Origin: JBOZRQ01 sp050789255
GTDB taxonomy: Bacteria; Bacillota; Sulfobacillia; Symbiobacteriales; Symbiobacteriaceae
Reading direction: 5' to 3'
Assembly (NCBI GenBank): GCA_050789255.1
Contig: JBOZRQ010000011.1
Span: forward strand, 113,215 to 177,214
DNA length: 64,000 nt
The notes beneath the pieces were generated by a model, which was given only the letters and a program-made list of their open reading frames with translations, did not search any database and was not told where the DNA came from. Position 1 is the first letter of the stretch, and each line of letters starts with the position of its first letter. Below, one piece after another: positions 33,644 to 41,271 of this stretch. Both the position numbers and the translations under genes were made by a program.

Positions 33644-33840
33644 GATTCCACGAGAAATTCCCGTCACGCTTCATGCTATGGGGGGAATTTCTCGGTGAAT
33701 CTTCGAAAATCGAGGGCGGTTAGGCCAATGAGCCGCCGTTTTGCGCTGGATTTGGGCGGAAACGCCTCTTTGACCCCATGACTATGGGCCCACGGGAGCA
33801 AGAAGCCCCCAAGATTCACAGGATTCCACGACAAATTCCC
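33644..33840. repeat. Three 19-bp repeats upstream of the second nuclease-like gene
   Basis: GATTCCACGAGAAATTCCC (33644-33662) is mirrored by GGGAATTTCTCGGTGAATC (33683-33701; 17 of 19 pair, 20-base loop) and repeated directly at 33822-33840 with one change. The remaining part of the 351-base gap 33577-33928 has no gene on either strand. The arrangement of one hairpin plus one outlying copy suggests binding sites or the ends of a small mobile element. Confidence 0.7.
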
Positions 33841-33928
33841 TGCTACATCGAGAAGCACCCGGGAAAGAGTTGTGGAACCCAGGATTTCCCATCTTTTGGG
33901 TCGAACACCTCTGCTGGAGGTGCCAAAT

Positions 33929-34930
33929 GTGAGCAACCAGACCCTTTGGGTCCCCATGGAAGTTCTGAACAGCACGGCCCACAGCGCCGCTACCCGGCTG
34001 ATCTGGCTGTTGACGAACCACTGGTCGCTGACCGACAGCGACCTGCGCAAGCTGAGCGGCCTGGACCGCAAGACCATTGCTACCGCACGGGCCACGCTCC
34101 TCCAGACACCCCTGGGCGCCTGTTACGGGAAACCCCATCCATCGTGTGCGGCGATCCCGGCGGCGCTTCTGACCAACCCGGAGATATCGGCCGGCGCTCG
34201 ACTGCTTTACGGACAACTTCAGGGCGCCCCGAGTTTCGGCAACCAGAGCGGCAGCTTTACATATGCGACCTTGTCCCGCCTTACCGGAACCAGTGCTGAC
34301 CCCCTGAAGCGAACCGTCGCCGAGTTGGTCGCTACCGGGTGGTTGTCGATTACCCAGACGAATCGCAAGAGCCCCCTTCGCTTCACGCTCCTCAACCCGG
34401 TTTCGCCCCGGCTCAGGGCTCGCGTCTCCGCTATCCGGCGCAAGGTCAGGAAGGCACAACACCGGGGCGAAACCTTGCTTCGCGAGTTCCTGAACGTCCT
34501 GATCGCCGATGAGGACTACAAAGATGACGCTACGCCGGATCTGCTGCTCAATCCCTACACCCGAGCGCTGATGGAACTGGACCGCTATTACCCCACCGCC
34601 GGCGTCGCCATCGAATACAACGGGGATCAACATTACGAGGAGACGGACCTGGCCACCTTTGAGGAGACTGTGAAGCAGGTCGGGCGCGATGCGATGAAAG
34701 CCTTCATATGCAAGGCACGAGGGATCGAGCTGGCGATCATTCATCCCGAAGACCTGCGTCTGAAGAACATAGACCAAAAGATCCCCGGGCGCCTTCCCCG
34801 CAGGGACCTGGGAGGGCTAGAGCCCATGGTGGAGGCCCTGGAAGAGCTGGCGGCGGAGCACCTTGAACGCACGGCCCAGGAGAGGGCCCGCAAAGGACTC
34901 CGCAGCCTTCCACCCCGGACTGGAACGTGA
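33929..34930 (+). CDS. Winged-helix protein with VSR/PD-(D/E)XK-like C-terminal domain (paralogue 2)
   Basis: A 333-residue protein homologous end to end with the one at 25520: shared blocks include VP-x-x-VL, LR/LS-GL-R-T, QSG-FTYA-L, K-V-L-GW, PLRFTL, G-E-L-EFL-LI, LLLNP and MELDRYY. The nuclease-like core is ELDRYYPTAGVAIEYNGDQH (D218, E229, H235), then VGRDAMKAFI and AIIHPEDLRL. HTH-like parts lie at about 35-60 and 115-150. GTG 33929 has GGAGGTG nine bases upstream; the frame opens earlier, at 33872, without a site. Codon use is slightly less GC-biased than its neighbours. It is followed at once by the promoter of the endonuclease III-like gene. Activity unproven. Confidence 0.65.
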   Translation: MSNQTLWVPMEVLNSTAHSAATRLIWLLTNHWSLTDSDLRKLSGLDRKTIATARATLLQTPLGACYGKPHPSCAAIPAALLTNPEISAGARLLYGQLQGAPSFGNQSGSFTYATLSRLTGTSADPLKRTVAELVATGWLSITQTNRKSPLRFTLLNPVSPRLRARVSAIRRKVRKAQHRGETLLREFLNVLIADEDYKDDATPDLLLNPYTRALMELDRYYPTAGVAIEYNGDQHYEETDLATFEETVKQVGRDAMKAFICKARGIELAIIHPEDLRLKNIDQKIPGRLPRRDLGGLEPMVEALEELAAEHLERTAQERARKGLRSLPPRTGT

Positions 34931-34935
34931 GCCTT

Positions 34936-34963
34936 TTGAGGTCCAGGCCGGCCGCGCTATAAT
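34936..34963 (+). promoter_or_regulatory. SigmaA-type promoter giving a leaderless mRNA
   Basis: TTGAGG (34936-34941), a 16-bp spacer, then a perfect TATAAT (34958-34963). Transcription should start about seven bases on, at or next to the ATG at 34970, leaving no 5' leader and no ribosome site. Confidence 0.7.
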
Positions 34964-34969
34964 GGACCC

Positions 34970-35629
34970 ATGCATACACTAGTCATCGATGAGATCCTTG
35001 CCGGGCTCTTCGGCCGGTACTCAGAGACCTGGGACCCAGGCAACCCGCTGGCCGAGCTGGTAGAGTGCATCCTGAACCAACGCACGACCAACGCCCACGC
35101 CCGGCGGGCCATGGAGAACCTGCTGGGCGCCTGCAGCAGCTGGGCCGACGTCGCCGCCCTGCCCTTCGATGTGTTGGCCGACCTGGTCCGTCCGGCGGGG
35201 CTGGCCAAGCAGAAGGCCGGGTGCATCCTGGGAATCCTGCAGAAGATCTTCCTGGATACGGGCGGCCACTCACTCGACTTCCTGCGGGACCTGGAGACCC
35301 CGGCGGCAACCAAGTACCTGGTCAGCCTGCCCGGGGTTGGGCCCCACACGGCCGCCCTGGTGCTGCTCTTCGCACTGGGGCGCCCGGGCGTAATGCCGGT
35401 CGACAGCCACGTCCACCGGGTGGCCCGGCGTCTTGGCTGGACTGAAGCCGACGCCTCGCCCAAGGCCGTCCAGCAGGCCATCGAAGCCGCAAGCCCCACG
35501 GGAAACCTGATGGATCTGCACGTCAACCTGATCCGCCTCGGCCACCGGCACTGCGGCCCGAGCGCCCCGGACTGCCTGGAGTGCCCGGTGAACGAATACT
35601 GCCGGAGGGCCCGGCTCCGCCCCGAGTGA
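34970..35629 (+). CDS. Endonuclease III-like DNA glycosylase (HhH-GPD)
   Basis: A 219-residue base-excision repair protein. Helix-hairpin-helix LPGVGPHTAALVLLFALG (about 119-136), catalytic Asp in MPVDSHVHRVARRLG, and a C-terminal [4Fe-4S] cluster C-x6-C-x2-C-x5-C ending VNEYCRRA. In Nth the hairpin reads GVGRKTA and its Lys is the lyase nucleophile; here that position is His (GVGPHTA), so a monofunctional or altered glycosylase is likely. ATG 34970 lies six bases after a TATAAT box with no ribosome site, so I predict a leaderless message; ATG 34988 is the alternative. The gene is monocistronic. Confidence 0.85.
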   Translation: MHTLVIDEILAGLFGRYSETWDPGNPLAELVECILNQRTTNAHARRAMENLLGACSSWADVAALPFDVLADLVRPAGLAKQKAGCILGILQKIFLDTGGHSLDFLRDLETPAATKYLVSLPGVGPHTAALVLLFALGRPGVMPVDSHVHRVARRLGWTEADASPKAVQQAIEAASPTGNLMDLHVNLIRLGHRHCGPSAPDCLECPVNEYCRRARLRPE

Positions 35630-35655
35630 ATTACGGGGGGCAAGTCCCGCCCCCC

Positions 35656-35867
35656 CAAACCTGCAGTTTTTGACACTCGCTGGATACCGGAGAGTGGATC
35701 AAAAGTAACAGGTTCGGGGCCGGAGGTGGGCTCGCCGACATAGATTCTCCGTGTCGCCCCGCAAAAACATGGGTTTTTATCTCCGAACCGGGCCGGATCA
35801 ATCCCACGTAGCCTCAAACCTGTCGGTTTTGACACGGGTCGATCCCCAAACCTGCTAGTTTTGACAC
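35656..35867. repeat. 21-bp direct repeats (three copies plus one inverted)
   Basis: Copies at 35656-35676, 35815-35835 and 35847-35867 share CAAACCTG, four variable bases, then a T-run and TTTGACAC. The last two start 32 bp apart. A degenerate inverted copy (GATCAAAAGTAACAGGTTC) lies at about 35697-35715. Multiple TGTCAAAA...CAGGTTTG repeats at an end recall the termini of IS21-type elements, but no transposase is present. Apart from these, and the hairpin at 35907, region 35630-35966 is empty. Confidence 0.7.
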
Positions 35868-35906
35868 TGGGGGCGGCGCCGCAGCCGACGGAGACCCAGA
35901 CGGACA

Positions 35907-35950
35907 GACGCCTCCCGACCGAAAACAAACTCGGCGGGAGGCGTCTTTGT
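35907..35950. terminator. Long hairpin with TTTGTT tail
   Basis: GACGCCTCCC and GGGAGGCGTC form a ten-pair stem with a 19-base loop; TTTGTTAT follows on the plus strand. It lies just downstream of the minus-strand Cys-rich gene and could terminate it, although the T-tail points to plus-strand transcripts. Confidence 0.6.
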
Positions 35951-35966
35951 TATGCAGTACAAGGAT

Positions 35967-36149
35967 TCAGTGGGCCGGGCGCCGATCGCAGGAAGCAGCG
36001 TCGCATTCAGCACAGCAGCGGTCCCGGTCGTGGGTCAGCCAGAAGTCCATCTGCTCTTCGAGGCTCGCAAAGCGGGGCACATCGCAGCAGCCCCGCTCCT
36101 GAGCCTCCTGCGAAACCAGGTGGGCGCCGCACACCCGACATTCCTGCAT
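35967..36149 (-). CDS. Cysteine-rich mini-protein (possible zinc-binding)
   Basis: A 60-residue protein from ATG 36149, which has GAGGAGGG seven bases upstream (GTG 36152 is also possible). Cysteines are arranged as CRVC near the N-terminus, then CC, CC-x-x-C and a last C, with acidic residues between (EEQMDFWLTHDRDRCCAECD). The first pair looks like half of a zinc ribbon with the second pair further on. No family recognised; small metal-binding or nucleic-acid-binding role inferred only from composition. It is divergent from the TetR gene. Confidence 0.55.
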   Translation of the reverse strand: MQECRVCGAHLVSQEAQERGCCDVPRFASLEEQMDFWLTHDRDRCCAECDAASCDRRPAH

Positions 36150-36242
36150 CACCAGACCCTCCTCGCCTTTGCTCTTCTACTTCCAGAATACTACGCCAGT
36201 GTTGCTGGGTCGCTAGCCCATCGGCGTCATTTAAGGACCCTC

Positions 36243-36295
36243 TTGCCATGCCAGGCCACCCTGTGCTATAAAGTGAATGAGCGCTCGCTTTTTAT
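36243..36295 (+). promoter_or_regulatory. Promoter and probable TetR operator
   Basis: TTGCCA (36243), 18 bases, TATAAA (36267). Immediately downstream, TGAATGAGCGCTCGCTTT centres on the palindrome GAGCGCTC (36279-36286) at the expected transcription start. This is the classic place for autorepression by the TetR protein encoded next, which would also control fabF. Confidence 0.55.
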
Positions 36296-36316
36296 ACCCA
36301 GGCGGTGACATGAGCC

Positions 36317-36931
36317 ATGCCACGAGTCAGTGAAGCCCACAAAGAACAGCGCCGGCAGGCCATCCTGGACGCAGCCATGGAGGTCTTCATCGGCAAGGGC
36401 TACCAGCTGGCCACCATCGACGACATCTCCTCCCGGTGCAAGCTGAGCGTGGGCGCCATCTACCGTTACTTCCGCAACAAGGGCGAGATCATGCTCAGCC
36501 TGGTCGACGAACGGCTGGGCCGCACCCCGGAAATGTTCGCCCGGCTCACGGTGAAGACCGGTGATCCCTGGGAGCGCCTGGTAGCCGCCGTCGACCTCTT
36601 CGCCAGCGCCCTGCGGGTGCGCCATCCGGCGACCGGCCGGCTGCTGCTGGTCACCCTCTCCGAGGCGGTGCAGGACGGCGAGGTCCGCCGGGGCCTGCAC
36701 ACCCGCTTCGCTGAACTCGCCAACTACCTCACGGGGGTCATCCAGGAGGGCGTGGCCGAGGGGCTCTTCCGCCCCGACGTCAAGCCCGAGGCCCTGGCCC
36801 GGGTCCTGCTGTGCATGGCCGACGGCCTCACGGTCTACTGGACCACCGACACCCCCAGCCTTGAGCTCCGCCCCTTCCGCGACGAGGTCCTGAGAATGCT
36901 GAAGGCCTACCTGCTGATGACAAAGGAGTGA
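36317..36931 (+). CDS. TetR-family transcriptional regulator
   Basis: A 204-residue regulator. The N-terminal HTH is clear: RRQAILDAAMEVFIGKGYQL, TIDDISSRCKLSVGAIYRYF and RNKGEIMLSL. The ligand domain fills the rest. Placement directly before fabF (8-bp gap) and a palindromic site at the promoter suggest a repressor of fatty-acid metabolism genes sensing an acyl-CoA or similar ligand; that link is inference from context. ATG 36317 is preceded by GGCGGTGA. Confidence 0.85.
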   Translation: MPRVSEAHKEQRRQAILDAAMEVFIGKGYQLATIDDISSRCKLSVGAIYRYFRNKGEIMLSLVDERLGRTPEMFARLTVKTGDPWERLVAAVDLFASALRVRHPATGRLLLVTLSEAVQDGEVRRGLHTRFAELANYLTGVIQEGVAEGLFRPDVKPEALARVLLCMADGLTVYWTTDTPSLELRPFRDEVLRMLKAYLLMTKE

Positions 36932-36939
36932 CCCGATCG

Positions 36940-38181
36940 ATGGAGCGCCGCGTTGTCGTTACCGGACTTGGTCTGATCTCGCCCCTGGGCCTTGGTGTGA
37001 AGGAGAACTGGGAGGCCGTGCTGGAGGGCCGCTCCGGCATCGCTCCGATCACCCGCTTCGACGCATCCCGCCTGACCACCACCTTTGGCGGCGAGGTGAA
37101 GGGCTTCGACCCCTCCACCTGCATGGACGCCAAGGAGGCCCGCCGCTACGAGCCCTTCATCCACTACGCCATGGGCGCCACCCAGGAGGCCGTGCAGGAC
37201 TCCGGGCTCGACTTCACCCAGGGCGACCTGGCCGAGCGCACCGGTGTGATCATCGGGAGCGGCATGGGCGGCCTGGGCGGCATTGAGGACACCAAGATGG
37301 TCCTCGTTGAGAAAGGGCCCCGCCGGGTCTCCCCCTTCTTCATCCCCGGCTGCATCATCAACATGGCCCCTGGCCTGGTCTCCATGAAGTACGGCGTCAC
37401 GGGGCCGAACTACGGCACCGTCTCGGCCTGCTCCTCGGCCGGCCACGCCATGGCTGACGCCTTCCACTCGATCAAGCGCGGCGAGGCCGATGTGATGATC
37501 ACCGGCGGCGCAGAGTCCACGATTACCGAGCTGGCCTTCGCCGGCTTCGCCTCGGCCCGGGCGCTCTCCACCCGCAACGATGACCCGGCGGGCGCCTCCC
37601 GCCCCTTCTCCGCCGACCGCGACGGCTTCGTGATGGGCGAGGGCGCCGGCGCCCTGATCCTGGAGGAGTACGAGCACGCCAAGGCCCGCGGCGCCAAGAT
37701 TTACGCCGAGGTGCTGGGCGCCGGCATGTCGGGCGACGCCTACCACATTACCGCCCCCTCCCCGGATGGCCGCGGCGCCATCTCGGCGATGAAGATGGCC
37801 CTGCGCTCCGGCAAGATCAACCCCGAGGACGTGGGCTACGTGAACGCCCACGCCACCTCCACCGACCTGGGCGACATCATGGAGACCAAGGCGATCAAGC
37901 AGGTCTTCGGCGACCATGCCCACAAGCTGGCGGTCAGCTCGACCAAGTCGATGCACGGCCACCTGCTGGGCGCCGCCGGTGCGATCGAGGGGATCCTGAC
38001 CATCCTGGCGCTGAAGAACCAGGTGCTGCCGCCCACCATCAACTACGGCACGCCCGACCCCGAGTGCGACCTGGACTACGTGCCCAACCAGGCCCGCCAG
38101 GTGGACGGCCTGAAGGTGGCCATCTCCAACAGTTTCGGCTTCGGCGGGACCAACGTCACGGTTGCTTTCGGCAAGATGTAA
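36940..38181 (+). CDS. fabF: 3-oxoacyl-[acyl-carrier-protein] synthase II
   Basis: A 413-residue condensing enzyme that elongates acyl-ACP with malonyl-ACP in fatty-acid synthesis. Starts RRVVVTGLGLISPLGLGV; catalytic triad: Cys in VSACSSAGHAMADA (about 164), His in NAHATSTDLGD (about 302), His in STKSMHGHLLGAAGA (about 338); ends SNSFGFGGTNVTVAFGKM. ATG 36940 with AAGGAGTG ten bases upstream. Co-directional with the TetR gene; other fab genes are not adjacent. A terminator follows. Confidence 0.95.
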   Translation: MERRVVVTGLGLISPLGLGVKENWEAVLEGRSGIAPITRFDASRLTTTFGGEVKGFDPSTCMDAKEARRYEPFIHYAMGATQEAVQDSGLDFTQGDLAERTGVIIGSGMGGLGGIEDTKMVLVEKGPRRVSPFFIPGCIINMAPGLVSMKYGVTGPNYGTVSACSSAGHAMADAFHSIKRGEADVMITGGAESTITELAFAGFASARALSTRNDDPAGASRPFSADRDGFVMGEGAGALILEEYEHAKARGAKIYAEVLGAGMSGDAYHITAPSPDGRGAISAMKMALRSGKINPEDVGYVNAHATSTDLGDIMETKAIKQVFGDHAHKLAVSSTKSMHGHLLGAAGAIEGILTILALKNQVLPPTINYGTPDPECDLDYVPNQARQVDGLKVAISNSFGFGGTNVTVAFGKM

Positions 38182-38188
38182 GACAAAA

Positions 38189-38219
38189 ACCGCCATCCCA
38201 CACAGGATGGCGGTCTTTC
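38189..38219 (+). terminator. Rho-independent terminator after fabF
   Basis: ACCGCCATCC and GGATGGCGGT form a ten-pair stem with a six-base loop, then CTTTCG. It also lies at the end of the convergent glycosylase gene. Confidence 0.85.
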
Positions 38220-38223
38220 GCGT

Positions 38224-39543
38224 CTATAGCGACAGCTTCAGGTTCTCTGGCTCGGTCCGCAGCACCTCGATCTCCGCGGCGCCGTGGAACTTGGCGAATC
38301 CCTTCAGCGCCTTGGCGAGCCGGGCGAGCCGGGACCGGTCGGGCTTCACCCCGGGCTCCAGCTGCACCAGCTGAAGCACGAGGCGCCCCTGTGCCCGGTC
38401 CATGCGGGGATCAATGCGCCCGATCAGCCGGTCGCCCTCCAGGATGGGCATGGTGAAGGCGCCGTACCGACGCTTGGCCGCCGGGGTGTAGACCTCCCAG
38501 ACGTACTCGAAGCCGAAGAGGTCCACCAGGCGCGGCCGGCTCCAGAGCAGGTTGTCCAGGGGCGGCAGGAAGCGCACCTCGGGCTCCGGCTCCCAGGCCG
38601 CGGGCGCAGCCTCAACCTCGGCGACCATGGCCGCGACCGAGGCGGGCGCCCAGTAAAGGCGCTTGACCCCTTCAATCCGGACGGGAGCTACGTCGCCTCG
38701 CTCTGCCGCCTCGGCGAGCCAGGCCTTGCGGTCCGCGGCCGTCAGGTACTGCCAGCCGAAGCGCGGGTCCGTGGTTTCGGCCAGTCCGAAAGCCTCCAGA
38801 TAGCGGCCCATGAGCATGTCGGTCCACGAGCCGATCCCCTTGCGCACGATCGGGGTCGACCACGGACGGGCGAAACCGCCCTCGACAGCCTGAAGCTCAT
38901 CTGGCTCGATTAACCCTTCCAAAAGAAACGGAGGCACGACGTGCTTGGGCAGGGAGTACCACTTCTCCGCCCCCTCCCGCCGGCTGACGAAAAGCTGGCC
39001 GCCGAGCCAGAGCAGGTCGATGGCCAGGCCCGACGCCTTGCTCTCCTCATGCGCGGCGTTGTAGCCGACGCCTAGCAACCTGGGGCCCTGGTTGCCCACG
39101 TCCCGGGGCCGGAAGTGCTTTTGGCGCTGTGCGGCCTCAAGCACCTCGCCCACCGATTCGCCGAGACTCTCACGCTTCTGCGCGTTGTTGGCCCGAATTT
39201 GGAGCATGATCGGCCAGAAGTCGGGCAGGGCGCCCATGGGCAGGGCGCAGCGGGCGTTGGCCAGGTACTCGAAGACGGCGCCCTTCTCGTAGAGCCCATC
39301 GAACCAGGCGGTGCGGTACCCCTTCACCCGGGCGTACAGCGCCAGTTGGTGGCACCGCTCCACCACGGCGACGGGGTCGAGCTGGAGGGCGCCCAGCCGC
39401 TGCACGGCCTCAAGCGTACCAGCGGGTCCTGTTAGCTCCTCGCGCCAGGGCCGCACCGCGGGGGCGGCCAGCAGCCCCTGCCGGGCCAGCAGCACACGCC
39501 TGGCTGTTGCTGCGGATATGACTCGTTCTTGCAGCGTCCCCAC
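38224..39543 (-). CDS. AlkZ/YcaQ-like winged-helix DNA glycosylase
   Basis: A 439-residue member of the HTH_42 family (DUF1006), which includes E. coli YcaQ and Streptomyces AlkZ; these unhook DNA interstrand crosslinks and alkylated bases. The key motif is visible in AVQRLGALQLDPVAVVERCH: QLD corresponds to the Q-x-D of YcaQ-type enzymes. Later conserved parts: FDGLYEKGAVFEYLANARCA, LPPLDNLLWSRPRLVDLFGF (a family signature) and YTPAAKRRYGAFTMPILEGD. The GTG start at 39543 is the first possible; its ribosome site is weak, so the N-terminus may be slightly different. Convergent with fabF, divergent from the aldo/keto reductase. Confidence 0.85.
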   Translation of the reverse strand: MGTLQERVISAATARRVLLARQGLLAAPAVRPWREELTGPAGTLEAVQRLGALQLDPVAVVERCHQLALYARVKGYRTAWFDGLYEKGAVFEYLANARCALPMGALPDFWPIMLQIRANNAQKRESLGESVGEVLEAAQRQKHFRPRDVGNQGPRLLGVGYNAAHEESKASGLAIDLLWLGGQLFVSRREGAEKWYSLPKHVVPPFLLEGLIEPDELQAVEGGFARPWSTPIVRKGIGSWTDMLMGRYLEAFGLAETTDPRFGWQYLTAADRKAWLAEAAERGDVAPVRIEGVKRLYWAPASVAAMVAEVEAAPAAWEPEPEVRFLPPLDNLLWSRPRLVDLFGFEYVWEVYTPAAKRRYGAFTMPILEGDRLIGRIDPRMDRAQGRLVLQLVQLEPGVKPDRSRLARLAKALKGFAKFHGAAEIEVLRTEPENLKLSL

Positions 39544-39673
39544 CCTTTTCCGAACAGAACATACTTTCGCCCACTAGCGTACCATGGGCAGACGGGGGGA
39601 GACAAGATTTTTCCATGTGGTATCATGGGCGTGTAAGGGCCTTCGCGAGAGCTCAGAGAGGGGACTTGCACAC

Positions 39674-40639
39674 ATGGAGATTCGCCGACTGGGAAACACC
39701 GGACTCAAGGTGACGAACGTCTGCCTGGGGACCATGGCCTTCGGACGCTGGATCGATGAGGAAGCCTCGGCCCGGGTCCTGGACGCCGCCCTGGATGCGG
39801 GGGTCAACTTCATCGACACCGCCAACCTGTACGGGCGGGGCCAGGACACAGGCGCCATGGAGCAGCGCGGGGAGTCCGAAGCGATCCTCGGCCGCCTGCT
39901 GGGCGCCCGCCGACAGCGCATCGTGCTGGCGACCAAGGTGCGCCATCCCATGGGGCCGGGGCCCAACGACCAGGGGCTCTCCCGCCGCCACATTCTGGAT
40001 GCTGTGGACGCCTCCCTGCAGCGCCTGCAGACGGATTACATCGATCTGTACCAGTGCCACCGCTTCGATGAGGAGACGCCCCTGGAGGAGACCCTCCAGG
40101 CGCTGGACATCCTGGTCCGGCAGGGCAAGGTGCGCTACATTGGCTGCTCGAACTTCGCCGCCTGGCAGATCGCCAAGGCGCATGGCATCAGCGAGCGGCT
40201 GGGGCTGGCCAGGTTCATCTCCGTGCAGCCGCAGTACAGCCTGCTGGCGCGGGAGATCGAGCGGGAGCTGATCCCCTTCTGCCGCTCCGAAGGCGTGGGG
40301 ATCATGCCTTACAGCCCCATCGCCCGGGGGCTGCTGACCGGCAAGTACCGCAAGGGCGGGGCGATGCCGGAGGGCAGCCGGGGCGCCGCCGGCGAGAAGC
40401 TGCTCTTCGCGCTGATGTCCGAGCGGAACATGGACCGGGTGGAGGCATTCCGGGAGCTTTGCTCCCAGTGGGGCCTGCCCATGGCGCAGGTGGCCACGGC
40501 CTGGGTGCTGGCCAACCCGGCGGTCACCTCGGTGATCGTGGGCGCCAGCAAGCCCGAGCACGTCCGGGACGGGGTGGCCGCCGCCGACCTCCCCCTGACC
40601 GCCGAGCAGAAGGCGCAGCTCGACGCCCTGTTTGCGTAA
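39674..40639 (+). CDS. Aldo/keto reductase
   Basis: A 322-residue NADPH-dependent oxidoreductase with the AKR (beta/alpha)8 barrel. MEIRRLGNTGLKVTNVCLGT at the N-terminus; catalytic tetrad in NFIDTANLYG (Asp, Tyr), VLATKVRHP (Lys) and DLYQCHRFD (His); SNFAAWQIAKA and the cofactor-binding end VIVGASKPEHVRDG. Resembles the YghZ/Tas-type general AKRs acting on small aldehydes; substrate unknown. ATG 39674 with GAGAGGGG ten bases upstream; the frame is open back to 39584. Confidence 0.9.
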   Translation: MEIRRLGNTGLKVTNVCLGTMAFGRWIDEEASARVLDAALDAGVNFIDTANLYGRGQDTGAMEQRGESEAILGRLLGARRQRIVLATKVRHPMGPGPNDQGLSRRHILDAVDASLQRLQTDYIDLYQCHRFDEETPLEETLQALDILVRQGKVRYIGCSNFAAWQIAKAHGISERLGLARFISVQPQYSLLAREIERELIPFCRSEGVGIMPYSPIARGLLTGKYRKGGAMPEGSRGAAGEKLLFALMSERNMDRVEAFRELCSQWGLPMAQVATAWVLANPAVTSVIVGASKPEHVRDGVAAADLPLTAEQKAQLDALFA

Positions 40640-40724
40640 CAAGTACTTTCTCCATCCGATTTACCGTGGGACCTTCCACCCCTAGACTAACTTTAGTAAT
40701 AAGTTTCGTCCTTGGGGTGAGTCT

Positions 40725-41177
40725 GTGATCTTTTCCCTGCTCTGGTTTGCGCACATTGTTGGTTTGGCGCTCTGGCTCGGGTCGGTCGTGGTGGTGGTCT
40801 GGCTGGCCAGTTCCGCCTGCGCGGCGCCGGCCTGGCAGTGGGCTATCCGTCTGGCCTGCCGGATCTCGAACCGGATCACCCTCCCCGCCGCCCTGGTCGT
40901 CCTGGTGGGCGGCTCCAGCATGGGGATCCACTCGGGGTACATCGGTAGCGCTCCCCGCCCCCTCTGGTACTCAATCATGGAGAAGGGCGGCGGGCTGCTG
41001 ATCTTCTTCATGGTGCCCCTGCTGTACTGGCTCGGCGCCCGGGTGGTGCGGGCGGCGGCGACGGCGGATAGCCCGGCGGTGGTCCACCGCCCCGTGCAGG
41101 AGTTCGTCTTCGTCCACGGTGTGGCGGCCATTCTGGCGGTTGCGGTCATCCTGGTGGTAGGCCTGGGCATCATGTAG
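40725..41177 (+). CDS. Four-helix integral membrane protein (CopD/DUF2269-like)
   Basis: A 150-residue protein with four transmembrane helices: SLLWFAHIVGLALWLGSVVV, ITLPAALVVLVGGSSMGIHS, GGGLLIFFMVPLLYWLGARV and HGVAAILAVAVILVVGLGIM. The first helix, with FAHIVGLALWLGS, resembles the H-x-x-x-x-x-x-x-G opening of CopD/DUF2269-type membrane proteins, some of which bind haem or copper. GTG 40725 with TGGGGTGA about six bases upstream. No clear partner nearby. Confidence 0.65.
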   Translation: MIFSLLWFAHIVGLALWLGSVVVVVWLASSACAAPAWQWAIRLACRISNRITLPAALVVLVGGSSMGIHSGYIGSAPRPLWYSIMEKGGGLLIFFMVPLLYWLGARVVRAAATADSPAVVHRPVQEFVFVHGVAAILAVAVILVVGLGIM

Positions 41178-41271
41178 GCAGGGGGTATCCCCTGGCCGAG
41201 GCGACCCAACGGCTCGTTCCGCCGGGTTCCGTCAACATTTGAAACCGGCTGCCCCCTGTTGGGCGCCCAGC

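Noticed and set aside
36917..38196. 429-codon minus-strand frame opposite fabF
   Set aside because: His/Val/Gly-rich mirror frame; fabF has its full catalytic triad.
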